DNA of 64,000 nt from Marinobacterium zhoushanense (GTDB lineage Bacteria > Pseudomonadota > Gammaproteobacteria > Pseudomonadales > Balneatricaceae), in assembly GCF_014641945.1 (NCBI RefSeq), contig NZ_BMIJ01000002.1:124001-188000 (forward strand), read 5' to 3'. Position 1 is the first letter of the stretch, and each line of letters starts with the position of its first letter. Of the stretch, positions 57,785 to 64,000 are shown piece by piece. The notes below the pieces were generated by a model that saw only the letters and a program-made list of their open reading frames with translations, did not search any database and was not told where the DNA came from. Both the position numbers and the translations under genes were made by a program.

Positions 57785-57796
57785 AGTTGTACAACT
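57785..57796. promoter_or_regulatory. 12-bp palindrome AGTTGTACAACT
   Basis: A perfect palindrome in the 57684-57827 gap between the cNMP-binding gene and the small anti-sigma gene, with a related TTGGTACAA nearby at 57802-57810. It has the shape of a regulator site; the factor is unknown. Confidence 0.35.
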
Positions 57797-57827
57797 ATCC
57801 CTTGGTACAATCGATCACCATTGCGCC

Positions 57828-58019
57828 TCACTCCTCCTCTTCGCCCTTTTCGCGCCGGCGCGCCGTAATTCGATGCAATATATCCATCTGCTTCTCACAG
57901 CGTCGACAATAGCGGCAGATCAACAGATGCAGTTTCAAGGAGCTTTTTTCCGCCAGGGTCAACTCGCGATCGATGCGTAGCGACATCAATTCGGTCGCCC
58001 TCTTGCAGGCCATCGTCAT
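57828..58019 (-). CDS. Small zinc-finger anti-sigma factor (zf-HC2 type)
   Basis: A 63-residue protein with the HxxxCxxC motif in KLHLLICRYCRRCEKQ, preceded by a helix typical of zinc-binding anti-sigma (ZAS) domains (CKRATELMSLRIDRELTLAEKSSLKLH). It lacks a membrane segment, so it would hold its sigma factor in the cytoplasm and could respond to oxidation or metal through the cysteines. Its ATG overlaps the sigma stop codon (ATGA, four-base overlap), a typical sigma/anti-sigma arrangement. The acidic C-terminal tail (REKGEEEE) is unremarkable. Confidence 0.82.
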   Translation of the reverse strand: MTMACKRATELMSLRIDRELTLAEKSSLKLHLLICRYCRRCEKQMDILHRITARRREKGEEEE

Positions 58020-58636
58020 ACTTCGCCCTCCCCTTTACTGAACCAGCCGACCTCGAGGCAGGCCCGCAATTTGAGCCGTGCCCGGTGCAGAATCACCCAG
58101 CAGTTTTTCTCGGTGATCTCCAGACTCTGACATATCTCGGCCGTTTCCAGCCCCATCAACTCTCGCATCGTAAACACCTGGGCGGCACTCTTAGGCAGGT
58201 GAAACACGCACAGATCGAACACCTCCCAGAAATTATCTCGTTCACAGGACGCTTCGGGCTGCACCCAGTGTTGCGGCCGAGCCCCCAGGGTCCAGTGCGC
58301 CCTTTCGTCGAACAGTTCGTCGATATCCGGTAGCTCGTCCGGATTGTATTCAGCGGTTACCTCACGGCCCTTCAACCGGATCGCGTCAACCAGCTTATGG
58401 CGAAGGATGCCGAACACCCAGGTTTCGAACTTTGACTGTCCGCGAAACCGTTGCAGCGACTCCAGCGCGCCAACCAACGTTTCCTGCACCATATCTTCGG
58501 CATAGGTCTGATCGGATAACTGCAACCGGGCAAAGGCCAATAACCGAGGTCTGACAGCGGCCAGACGCTGCTGCAGATCCTGTTGCTCCTCCTTGGAACG
58601 CTCCCCCTCTGTTTCGGTAGTCAAAGCCGCCTCCAC
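58016..58636 (-). CDS. ECF RNA polymerase sigma factor
   Basis: A protein of about 206 residues with region 2 (AFARLQLSDQTYAEDMVQETLVGALESLQRFRGQSKFETWVFGILRHKLVDAIR, about residues 34-87) and region 4 (VFHLPKSAAQVFTMRELMGLETAEICQSLEITEKNCWVILHRARLKLRACLE, about 143-196). Between them lies an unusually long charged linker (about 50 residues), as in ECF members with cytoplasmic zinc anti-sigmas. The start could be the GTG at 58636 or a TTG at 58624 that has GGAGG five bases upstream. The partner anti-sigma overlaps its end. Confidence 0.88.
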   Translation of the reverse strand: MEAALTTETEGERSKEEQQDLQQRLAAVRPRLLAFARLQLSDQTYAEDMVQETLVGALESLQRFRGQSKFETWVFGILRHKLVDAIRLKGREVTAEYNPDELPDIDELFDERAHWTLGARPQHWVQPEASCERDNFWEVFDLCVFHLPKSAAQVFTMRELMGLETAEICQSLEITEKNCWVILHRARLKLRACLEVGWFSKGEGEV

Positions 58637-58649
58637 TCTCCTGATAGTT

Positions 58650-58677
58650 ATGTCGTTTCCGATGCTGCAACCTTACA
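58650..58677 (-). promoter_or_regulatory. Candidate promoter of the ECF sigma gene
   Basis: On the minus strand TGTAAGG (58677-58671), a 15-bp spacer and CGACAT (58655-58650) have the form and place of an autoregulated ECF promoter. The start would be near 58643, leaving a leader of about 20 nt before the TTG. This is a single match, so confidence is low. Confidence 0.3.
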
Positions 58678-58793
58678 CCCTGGTAAAAAAAATCGCTCGA
58701 TTTTGGGTCGATCGAGCCATCGACTCAAGCAGGGGACAGCCGCGTTCGGATCCGCTAACATCTGCACGATTGCCGATAAACATGGAGATGCAC

Positions 58794-58985
58794 ATGACCA
58801 CCCTCGTAAAAGGATTTGGAAAATCTGTCCTACTCGCCTCATCCCTGTCAGCTCTGCTGCTGATCTCCGGATGCAGCCCGAAGGTGGGTAGCCCGGAATG
58901 GTGTGCCGACATGAAGCAGAAGCCCAAGGGCGACTGGACCGCGAACGAGCTGGGAGATTTCACCAAGCATTGCCTGTTGCAGTAG
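58794..58985 (+). CDS. Small DUF3012 lipoprotein
   Basis: A 63-residue lipoprotein: basic start, hydrophobic stretch and lipobox LISGC, then the short mature domain CSPKVGSPEWCADMKQKPKGDWTANELGDFTKHC (residues about 27-61), which is the DUF3012 pattern with conserved WC and KPKGDWTANE. Function is unknown. ATGs at 58782, 58788 and 58794 are in frame; GGAG six bases before 58794 favours the last. It is divergent from the ECF sigma gene, so it may belong to that sigma factor's regulon. Confidence 0.8.
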   Translation: MTTLVKGFGKSVLLASSLSALLLISGCSPKVGSPEWCADMKQKPKGDWTANELGDFTKHCLLQ

Positions 58986-59061
58986 TGACCTGGGGCATCC
59001 CTCTCCCGCGTCCAGCGGTGGTAGTGTTTGGAAAAAGTTAACGAACAAGGAAACGAAAGCG

Positions 59062-59991
59062 ATGGCCGGTGAAAAATTCAGACTCGTAACCCGCAGTGAC
59101 TTCGATGGCCTGGTCTGTGCCGTGCTGCTCAAGCACCTTGACCTGATCGACGATATAAAATTCGTCCATCCCAAGGATATGCAAGATGGCAAGGTGGATA
59201 TCTCCGCACAGGACATCACCACCAACCTGCCCTATGTAAAAGGGGTCAACCTGGCGTTTGACCATCACCTGTCGGAAACCATCCGTAACGAAAAGGCCGA
59301 CAACCATATCATCGATCCCGACGCGCCCTCCGCAGCCCGGGTGGTCTGGCGTCATTACGGTGGCCATGACACCTTCCCGACGAGCTGGGACGAGATGATG
59401 GAGGCCGTGGACAAGGGCGACTCCGCTCAGTTCACCCAGGATGAAGTGCTGAATGCCGACGGCTGGGTACTGCTCAACTTCCTGATGGATGCCCGTACCG
59501 GGCTGGGCCGCTTCCGCGACTTCCGCATCTCCAACTATGCGTTGATGATGGACCTGATCGACTACTGCAAAAACCACTCGATCGAGGAGATTCTGCAGCT
59601 GCCGGATGTGCGTGAGCGTGTTGACCTGTATGTCGAACAGGAAGCGAAGTTCAAGGAGCAAATCAATCGCTGCGCCAGCGTACATGGCAATCTGGTGGTA
59701 CTGGACCTGCGCAATGAGGAGACGATCTGGGCAGGCAACCGCTTCATGATTTACGCCATGTTCCCGCAATGCAATATCTCGATCCACGTGATGTGGGGTC
59801 TGAAGCAGCAGAACACCGTGTTCGCCACCGGCAAGTCGATCTTCGACCGCAGCTCCGGCACCAATGTCGGCGAACTGATGCTGAACTACGGCGGCGGCGG
59901 ACACCAGGCTGCTGGTACCTGTCAGGTGGAGAACGACAGGGCCGAAGCGGTGCTCAACGAGTTGATCGCGCAGATCAATGCCGACGGCTAA
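59062..59991 (+). CDS. DHH-family phosphoesterase
   Basis: A 309-residue protein of the DHH superfamily, which includes NrnA oligoribonucleases, exopolyphosphatases and RecJ. Motifs: VTRSDFDGLVCAVLL (first metal site), FVHPKDMQDGKVD, LAFDHHLSETIR (the DHH motif), AVDKGD, and the C-terminal DHHA1 substrate loop YGGGGHQAAGTCQV. The first motif has SDFDG in place of the usual DxDG-with-His pattern, as in a subset of these proteins. The substrate cannot be decided: pppA-type nucleotides, short RNA or polyphosphate are all seen in the family. It is followed after 21 bp by a DUF4870 membrane protein. Confidence 0.85.
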   Translation: MAGEKFRLVTRSDFDGLVCAVLLKHLDLIDDIKFVHPKDMQDGKVDISAQDITTNLPYVKGVNLAFDHHLSETIRNEKADNHIIDPDAPSAARVVWRHYGGHDTFPTSWDEMMEAVDKGDSAQFTQDEVLNADGWVLLNFLMDARTGLGRFRDFRISNYALMMDLIDYCKNHSIEEILQLPDVRERVDLYVEQEAKFKEQINRCASVHGNLVVLDLRNEETIWAGNRFMIYAMFPQCNISIHVMWGLKQQNTVFATGKSIFDRSSGTNVGELMLNYGGGGHQAAGTCQVENDRAEAVLNELIAQINADG

Positions 59992-60012
59992 CTTTCAAAC
60001 AGGGATGATGAA

Positions 60013-60369
60013 ATGACGGACATTACAACCACACATTCAAGCAACGACACCGGCAACGCCAAGCTTATATACATCTTGTATCTGGCCAGCCTGATAGTCG
60101 GGATTACCGGCATCATCGGTCTGGTGATGGCCTATATCAACAAGAGCGACAACGACAGTCTGGTCAACTCGCACTACCGCTTCCAGATCCGAACCTTCTG
60201 GATCGGACTGTTGCTGGCAATAATCGGTATGCTGACCCTGATGATCGTGATCGGCTGGTTCATCCTGCTGTTCCTGACCATCTGGATGATCATCCGTTGC
60301 GTCAAGGGCCTGAAGTATCTCAGCGAAGGCAAGGCCCACCCTGACCCGACCAGCTGGATGTTCGGTTAA
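60013..60369 (+). CDS. DUF4870 membrane protein
   Basis: A 118-residue protein with three predicted membrane helices (about residues 18-40, 60-80 and 82-98). The sequence LIYILYLASLIVGITGIIGLVMAYINK, NSHYRFQIRTFWIGLL and IRCVKGLKYLSEGKAHPDPTSWMFG match small DUF4870 (Tic20-like) proteins of unknown function. It lies 21 bp after the DHH phosphoesterase, with which it is probably cotranscribed, and is convergent with rsuA. Confidence 0.82.
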   Translation: MTDITTTHSSNDTGNAKLIYILYLASLIVGITGIIGLVMAYINKSDNDSLVNSHYRFQIRTFWIGLLLAIIGMLTLMIVIGWFILLFLTIWMIIRCVKGLKYLSEGKAHPDPTSWMFG

Positions 60370-60375
60370 GTCCGC

Positions 60376-61071
60376 TCAAGCACTGACAGAGGCGATCTCC
60401 GCCTCTGTCAGTGCCCGATACTCCCCCGGCGCCAGTGCCGCGTCCAACGCGATTTCCCCCATGCTCTCCCGGTGCAGGGAAGTCACCCGATTACCGACCT
60501 GGGCAAACATCCGCTTGACCTGGTGGTAGCGCCCCTCGTAGATGGTCAACCTCGCCTCGCGATCGGCAAGCAGCTGCAACTGGGCCGGTGACGTGGTCAG
60601 ATCCTCGTAGGCGAGATAGACCCCCTCTGCGAAGCGTGCTTCCGTATCCGGTGTAATCGGCTCGAGGGTCGTCACCCGGTACACCTTGGGGATCTTCTGT
60701 TTCGGCTCGGTCAGTCGCCGCGACCAGAGGCCGTCGTTGGTCAGGATCAGCAGACCCGAGGTACTGCGATCCAGGCGCCCGCCGATATGCAGCTCCGGAT
60801 GTAGATGTTCCGGCAGCAGCTCCAGCACCGTTGGATGCTGGGGATCCTCCGTGGCGCTGAGATACCCCGGTGGCTTGTGCAGCATCAGGTAGTGCGCGGT
60901 TCGCCCCTGCAGCTGTTCATCGTCCAGCCAGACGGCGACAAACCTGTCCACCCAGGCCCTGGGATCGGTAACCACCCGATCCGCCACGCGCACGCGACCA
61001 CTGGCGATCAACCAGCGTGAGCGCTGATGGCTGAAGGGTGTATGTTTGCAGATAAATTTATCGAGTCGCAT
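60376..61071 (-). CDS. rsuA: 16S rRNA pseudouridine(516) synthase
   Basis: A 231-residue RsuA-family enzyme that changes a uridine of 16S rRNA to pseudouridine. It has an S4-like RNA-binding N-terminus (MRLDKFICKHTPFSHQRSRWLIASGRVRVA), the KPPGYLSATEDPQHPTVLELLP strand and the catalytic Asp in GGRLDRSTSGLLILTNDG, ending GRYHQVKRMFAQVGNRVTSLHR. The ATG at 61071 is the right start; the same frame stays open far upstream across slyD without homology. It is divergent from slyD. Confidence 0.9.
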   Translation of the reverse strand: MRLDKFICKHTPFSHQRSRWLIASGRVRVADRVVTDPRAWVDRFVAVWLDDEQLQGRTAHYLMLHKPPGYLSATEDPQHPTVLELLPEHLHPELHIGGRLDRSTSGLLILTNDGLWSRRLTEPKQKIPKVYRVTTLEPITPDTEARFAEGVYLAYEDLTTSPAQLQLLADREARLTIYEGRYHQVKRMFAQVGNRVTSLHRESMGEIALDAALAPGEYRALTEAEIASVSA

Positions 61072-61197
61072 GGTGCGCCGATTATCGCAGAAGCCGCCCT
61101 GCCCTGTCGCTCCCGGCCGCTTGCCAATAACGCCGGATACCCGGATACTGCCGTTTTTTCCGGTAACATCCGGCCAGATCAACCTACAGGCCCGCCA

Positions 61198-61695
61198 ATG
61201 ACACAGATTGCAGACAACACAGTGGTCCAGTTTCACTACACACTGACCGACACCGACAATAAGCAGATCGAAACCAGTCTCGACGCCGACCCCTTGGCCT
61301 ACCTGCAGGGCCACGACAATATGATCCCGGCAATCGAACAGGCCCTTGAAGGCAAAAGCGCCGGTGATACCCTCCATCTGACTCTGACGCCGGATCAGGC
61401 TTACGGTGAACGCAAGGAGGGGTCTGAGCAGCGCATCCCGCTCAAGCACCTGCAGGGGCTGCCCAAAGGCCAGAAGAACTGGAAACCGGGCATGCTCGCC
61501 ACCGTCCACACCAATCAGGGCGTTCGCCAGGTTACCGTGGTCAAACCGGGGCTGAAGATGGTACTGGTCGACACCAACCACCCGCTGGCCGGCAAGACGC
61601 TGACCTATGATATCCAGGTGGTCGACGTACGTCCGGCGACCGATGAAGAGATCGCCCATGGCCACGCCCATGGCGTCGGCGGACATCACCATTAA
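61198..61695 (+). CDS. slyD: FKBP-type peptidyl-prolyl isomerase SlyD
   Basis: A 165-residue FKBP with the insert-in-flap chaperone domain. [64 protein letters not shown] and [22 protein letters not shown] match SlyD. The tail ([12 protein letters not shown]) is a short His-rich stretch that may bind nickel, though it lacks the cysteines of the E. coli tail. ppiC follows about 45 bp downstream, giving two unrelated isomerases in a row. Confidence 0.92.
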   Translation: MTQIADNTVVQFHYTLTDTDNKQIETSLDADPLAYLQGHDNMIPAIEQALEGKSAGDTLHLTLTPDQAYGERKEGSEQRIPLKHLQGLPKGQKNWKPGMLATVHTNQGVRQVTVVKPGLKMVLVDTNHPLAGKTLTYDIQVVDVRPATDEEIAHGHAHGVGGHHH

Positions 61696-61739
61696 GCACT
61701 ATGCTTAGCTTTATTTCACACCTATTTAGGAGGCCCCCC

Positions 61740-62021
61740 ATGGCTCGCGCTACAGCACGTCACATCCTCGTCGGCACCGAACAGCAGTGCCAGGAACTGA
61801 AACAGCAGATCCTCGACGGCGCGGACTTTGCCAAGCTGGCACAGCAGCACTCCCAGTGCCCCTCCGGCCGCCAGGGCGGCGACTTGGGCAGTTTCGGCCG
61901 CGGCCAGATGGTGCCTGAGTTTGACAAGGTCGTCTTCAGCGCTCCGCTGAACGAGGTGCAGGGGCCGGTGAAGACCCAGTTTGGCTACCACCTGCTGGAA
62001 GTAACCAGCCGCGAAGACTGA
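61740..62021 (+). CDS. ppiC: Parvulin-type peptidyl-prolyl isomerase PpiC
   Basis: A 93-residue single-domain parvulin, the usual length for Ppi[58 protein letters not shown] and [12 protein letters not shown] cover the whole domain including the active-site His pair. There is no signal peptide, so it is cytoplasmic. AGGAGG upstream of the ATG at 61740 is a strong ribosome site. It lies directly after slyD and is followed by a bidirectional terminator. Confidence 0.93.
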   Translation: MARATARHILVGTEQQCQELKQQILDGADFAKLAQQHSQCPSGRQGGDLGSFGRGQMVPEFDKVVFSAPLNEVQGPVKTQFGYHLLEVTSRED

Positions 62022-62061
62022 TACCGCTCTGCTCAGTGCCGTAAGCGGGAAAGCAAGACTG

Positions 62062-62091
62062 AAAAAATGCCGGGCGATGCCCGGCATTTTT
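62062..62091. terminator. Bidirectional intrinsic terminator between ppiC and leuA
   Basis: ATGCCGGGC (62067-62075) and GCCCGGCAT (62079-62087) form a nine-pair stem with a three-base loop, flanked by AAAAAA on the left and TTTTT on the right, so it can stop transcripts from both convergent genes. Confidence 0.88.
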
Positions 62092-62113
62092 ATGCCCGAT
62101 CATTGGTTTGCTA

Positions 62114-63781
62114 TCAGGCGGCGACGCTGGCCACAGTGCCGGAGCGGTTCAGCGCCGAGATGATCGCATTCAACGACGCGCTGACGGTATCGTTGTCGAA
62201 GGCGATGCCGGACACCCGCTGCCCACCCACATTGAGGTGAACATAGGCCACGGCCTGGGCGTCGGAACCTTCGCCGATGGCGTGTTCGGAGTAATCGACC
62301 ACGTTCAACGCCTCGCCGGTCGCGTTGCGCCAACCCTGAGTAAAGGCGGAGATCGCCCCCTCGCCCTCGCCGTGTATGGTGCGCGGCTGACCAGCGATAA
62401 TCAGGTCCGCTTCAACCTGTTCGGAGTCGGCGCGGGTGATACGGTAGCCGCGCAGCTCGACCGGATCGGTGGTCTTGGCGAAGTAGTCCATTAACAGGCG
62501 GTGGATCTCACTGCTGTTGATCTCGGCGCCCCGCTCTTCACTGGCGCGCTGTACGATCGGCGCCAGCTCGGTCTGCAACCAGCGCGGCAGATGCAAGCCG
62601 AAATCACGTTCGAGCACGAACGACATACCGCCCTTGCCGGACTGGCTGTTGACGCGGATCACCGCCTGATAATCGCGGCCGATATCCTTCGGGTCAATCG
62701 GCAGATAGGCGACCTGCCAGTGCTCATCCTGCTGCTGACGGTGCAGACACTTCTGGATCGCATCCTGGTGACTGCCGGAAAACGCGGTATAGACCAGCTC
62801 GCCCACCCAGGGATGGCGCGGATGTACCGGCAACCGGGTGCACTCGGTGTAGACCTCGACAATCTCATCCGGGTTGGACAGATCCAGCTCCGGGTCAATG
62901 CCCTGGCTGTACAGGTTCATCGCCATGGTGACGATATCCATGTTGCCGGTGCGCTCGCCGTTGCCGAGCAGGGTACCCTCGACCCGGTCAGCCCCGGCCA
63001 GCACAGCCAACTCGGCGGCGGCCACGGCACAGCCACGGTCGTTGTGGGTATGTACCGAGATGATCAGGCTGTCACGCTTGTTCACGTGGGTAACGAAGTA
63101 CTCCACCTGGTCGGCAAAGATGTTCGGTGTCGTCATCTCCACCGTGGCTGGCAGGTTGATGATGCACTTGCGCTCCGGTGTCGGTTGCCAGACATCGATC
63201 ACGGCGTTGCTGATCTCCACCGCATAATCCATCTCGGTCCCGGTGAAGCTCTCCGGCGAGTACTGGAAGGTCCACTCCACCTCCGGATGCTGGGCGGCGC
63301 CCTCCATGACCCAGCGCGCGCCCTGTACCGCAATCTCGGTGATACCGGCGCGGTCCTTGTTGAATACCCGCTCGCGCTGGATGGTCGATGTGGAGTTATA
63401 CACATGCACCACGGCACGCTTGACGCCCTTGAGTGCTTCATAGGTACGGTCGATCAGCTCTTTACGCGCCTGTACCAGTACCTGCACGGTGACATCATCG
63501 GGAATCTGATCCTCCTCGATCAGCCAGCGCACGAAATCATAGTCGGGCTGGCTGGCGGAGGGAAAACCGACCTCTATCTCCTTGAAGCCGAGCTTGACCA
63601 GCAGCGCCCACAAGCGTCTTTTCTGGGCCACATTCATCGGCTCCAGTAGCGCCTGGTTACCATCCCGGAGGTCGACACTGGCCCAGCGCGGTGCCTGGGT
63701 AAGTGTACGATCCGGCCATTGACGCTGCTGCACGGGTACGGCAGGTGCCGGCTGGTAACGCTGGTGATCAAAAGTGTTCAT
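62114..63781 (-). CDS. leuA: 2-isopropylmalate synthase
   Basis: A 555-residue enzyme of the longer LeuA type (about 560 residues) that condenses acetyl-CoA with 2-oxoisovalerate, the first committed step to leucine. The DRE-TIM barrel has VDLRDGNQALLEPM, GFKEIEVGFPSAS, VHTHNDRGCAVAAAEL and GNGERTGNMD; the C-terminal third is the leucine-sensing LeuA dimer domain. ATGs at 63793 and 63781 are in frame; 63781 has GGA seven bases upstream, while 63793 overlaps the stop of a small upstream reading frame. The leader (63794-64000) holds a hairpin and tiny open frames. Confidence 0.93.
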   Translation of the reverse strand: MNTFDHQRYQPAPAVPVQQRQWPDRTLTQAPRWASVDLRDGNQALLEPMNVAQKRRLWALLVKLGFKEIEVGFPSASQPDYDFVRWLIEEDQIPDDVTVQVLVQARKELIDRTYEALKGVKRAVVHVYNSTSTIQRERVFNKDRAGITEIAVQGARWVMEGAAQHPEVEWTFQYSPESFTGTEMDYAVEISNAVIDVWQPTPERKCIINLPATVEMTTPNIFADQVEYFVTHVNKRDSLIISVHTHNDRGCAVAAAELAVLAGADRVEGTLLGNGERTGNMDIVTMAMNLYSQGIDPELDLSNPDEIVEVYTECTRLPVHPRHPWVGELVYTAFSGSHQDAIQKCLHRQQQDEHWQVAYLPIDPKDIGRDYQAVIRVNSQSGKGGMSFVLERDFGLHLPRWLQTELAPIVQRASEERGAEINSSEIHRLLMDYFAKTTDPVELRGYRITRADSEQVEADLIIAGQPRTIHGEGEGAISAFTQGWRNATGEALNVVDYSEHAIGEGSDAQAVAYVHLNVGGQRVSGIAFDNDTVSASLNAIISALNRSGTVASVAA

Positions 63782-63792
63782 GAGATATTCCA

Positions 63793-63890
63793 TTAACAGG
63801 GTTGAGTTCGAATTTCACAGCTTCGGCTCTTGTGAAGCCTGCTCATCTGAACACCCGGATAGAGCGTAAAGAGAGAAACAGCGCCACCAC
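63793..63890 (-). other. Two overlapping tiny reading frames in the leuA leader
   Basis: A GTG at 63890 opens 15 codons (VVALFLSLRSIRVFR, Val read as Met at the start) that contain three Leu codons; their stop overlaps an ATG at 63846 (ATGA). This opens 17 codons (MSRLHKSRSCEIRTQPC) whose TAA overlaps the first leuA ATG (TAATG). Neither has a clear ribosome site, so translation is uncertain. If real, they would couple translation into leuA and might sense leucine. Confidence 0.25.
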
Positions 63891-63907
63891 CGGGTATCGG
63901 GTGGCGC
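63881..63907 (-). promoter_or_regulatory. Terminator-like hairpin in the leuA leader (possible attenuator)
   Basis: In the minus-strand RNA GCGCCACC (63907-63900) pairs with GGTGGCGC (63888-63881) around an 11-base loop, followed by TGTTTCTCTCTTT. This has the form of an intrinsic terminator about 90-100 bases before leuA. A role in attenuation is an inference. Confidence 0.4.
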
Positions 63908-64000
63908 CCAAGTCGTCTGGGTAAGTCGACAGGAGATAGTGTAGAGAAAAGCGCGCGACAGATGATTGCAAAGTTGCGACGATTCACCTTTAATTTGGCA

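Noticed and set aside
61072..61692. Upstream extension of the rsuA frame by about 207 codons
   Set aside because: The extension is antisense to slyD and has no homology; RsuA begins at the ATG at 61071.

Overview
The window reads as one uninterrupted stretch of chromosome from a free-living gammaproteobacterium. It is moderately GC-rich and densely coded. I see no rRNA, tRNA, CRISPR array, insertion sequence, integrase or phage gene. A sulfide:quinone oxidoreductase, pyruvate carboxylase subunits with a PycR-like LysR regulator, protocatechuate 4,5-dioxygenase LigAB, TamAB and a TrpR-controlled trpEG operon together suggest a sulfur-oxidising, metabolically flexible lineage of the Chromatiales/Sedimenticola type. 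That placement is an inference from gene content only.

Layout. 1-3014: the 5' end of a DUF3365 membrane sensor, divergent from trpR-trpE-trpG, with a textbook TrpR operator over the trpR start. 3030-8399: an SBP-PAS-GGDEF-EAL protein, a NifX-like protein and a chemoreceptor. 8504-15536: an exported hypothetical, an ABC-2 exporter pair, a GlcG/HbpS-like protein, an nfeD-slipin pair, and a lipoprotein / ECF sigma / RskA-like anti-sigma operon. 15842-25144: a five-gene operon of circularly permuted ATP-grasp, alpha-E and transglutaminase-like proteins. 25270-36410: ligAB with a divergent AraC regulator, two large GGDEF-EAL proteins flanking an adenine deaminase, a small unknown protein and dinB. 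36461-42228: sqr, then pycB-pycA divergent from pycR. 42390-50689: a hypothetical, tamB-tamA and a diguanylate cyclase. 50832-57137: glycine/serine catabolism (sdaA-gcvH-gcvP divergent from gcvT). 57189-64000: a cNMP-binding protein, an ECF sigma with a zinc-finger anti-sigma, a DUF3012 lipoprotein, a DHH phosphoesterase, a DUF4870 protein, rsuA, slyD, ppiC and leuA.

How the genes work together. Glycine cleavage (GcvT, GcvH, GcvP) and serine deaminase SdaA form a glycine/serine-to-pyruvate module. Its two divergent promoters each carry the same 14-bp palindrome, TTTCC-N4-GGAAA. PycAB makes oxaloacetate from pyruvate. Four complete cyclic-di-GMP enzymes, plus a truncated membrane sensor of unknown output, make signalling unusually dense.

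The best candidate for an undescribed system is the ATP-grasp/alpha-E/transglutaminase operon. The families are known and were predicted to be an amidoligase/peptide-processing system, but as far as I know no function has been shown. Here there are two sets of parts. One ATP-grasp keeps its metal- and nucleotide-binding motifs. The other, fused to an alpha-E domain, has lost them, which suggests an active/degenerate pair. A candidate ECF-type promoter lies in front of the operon.
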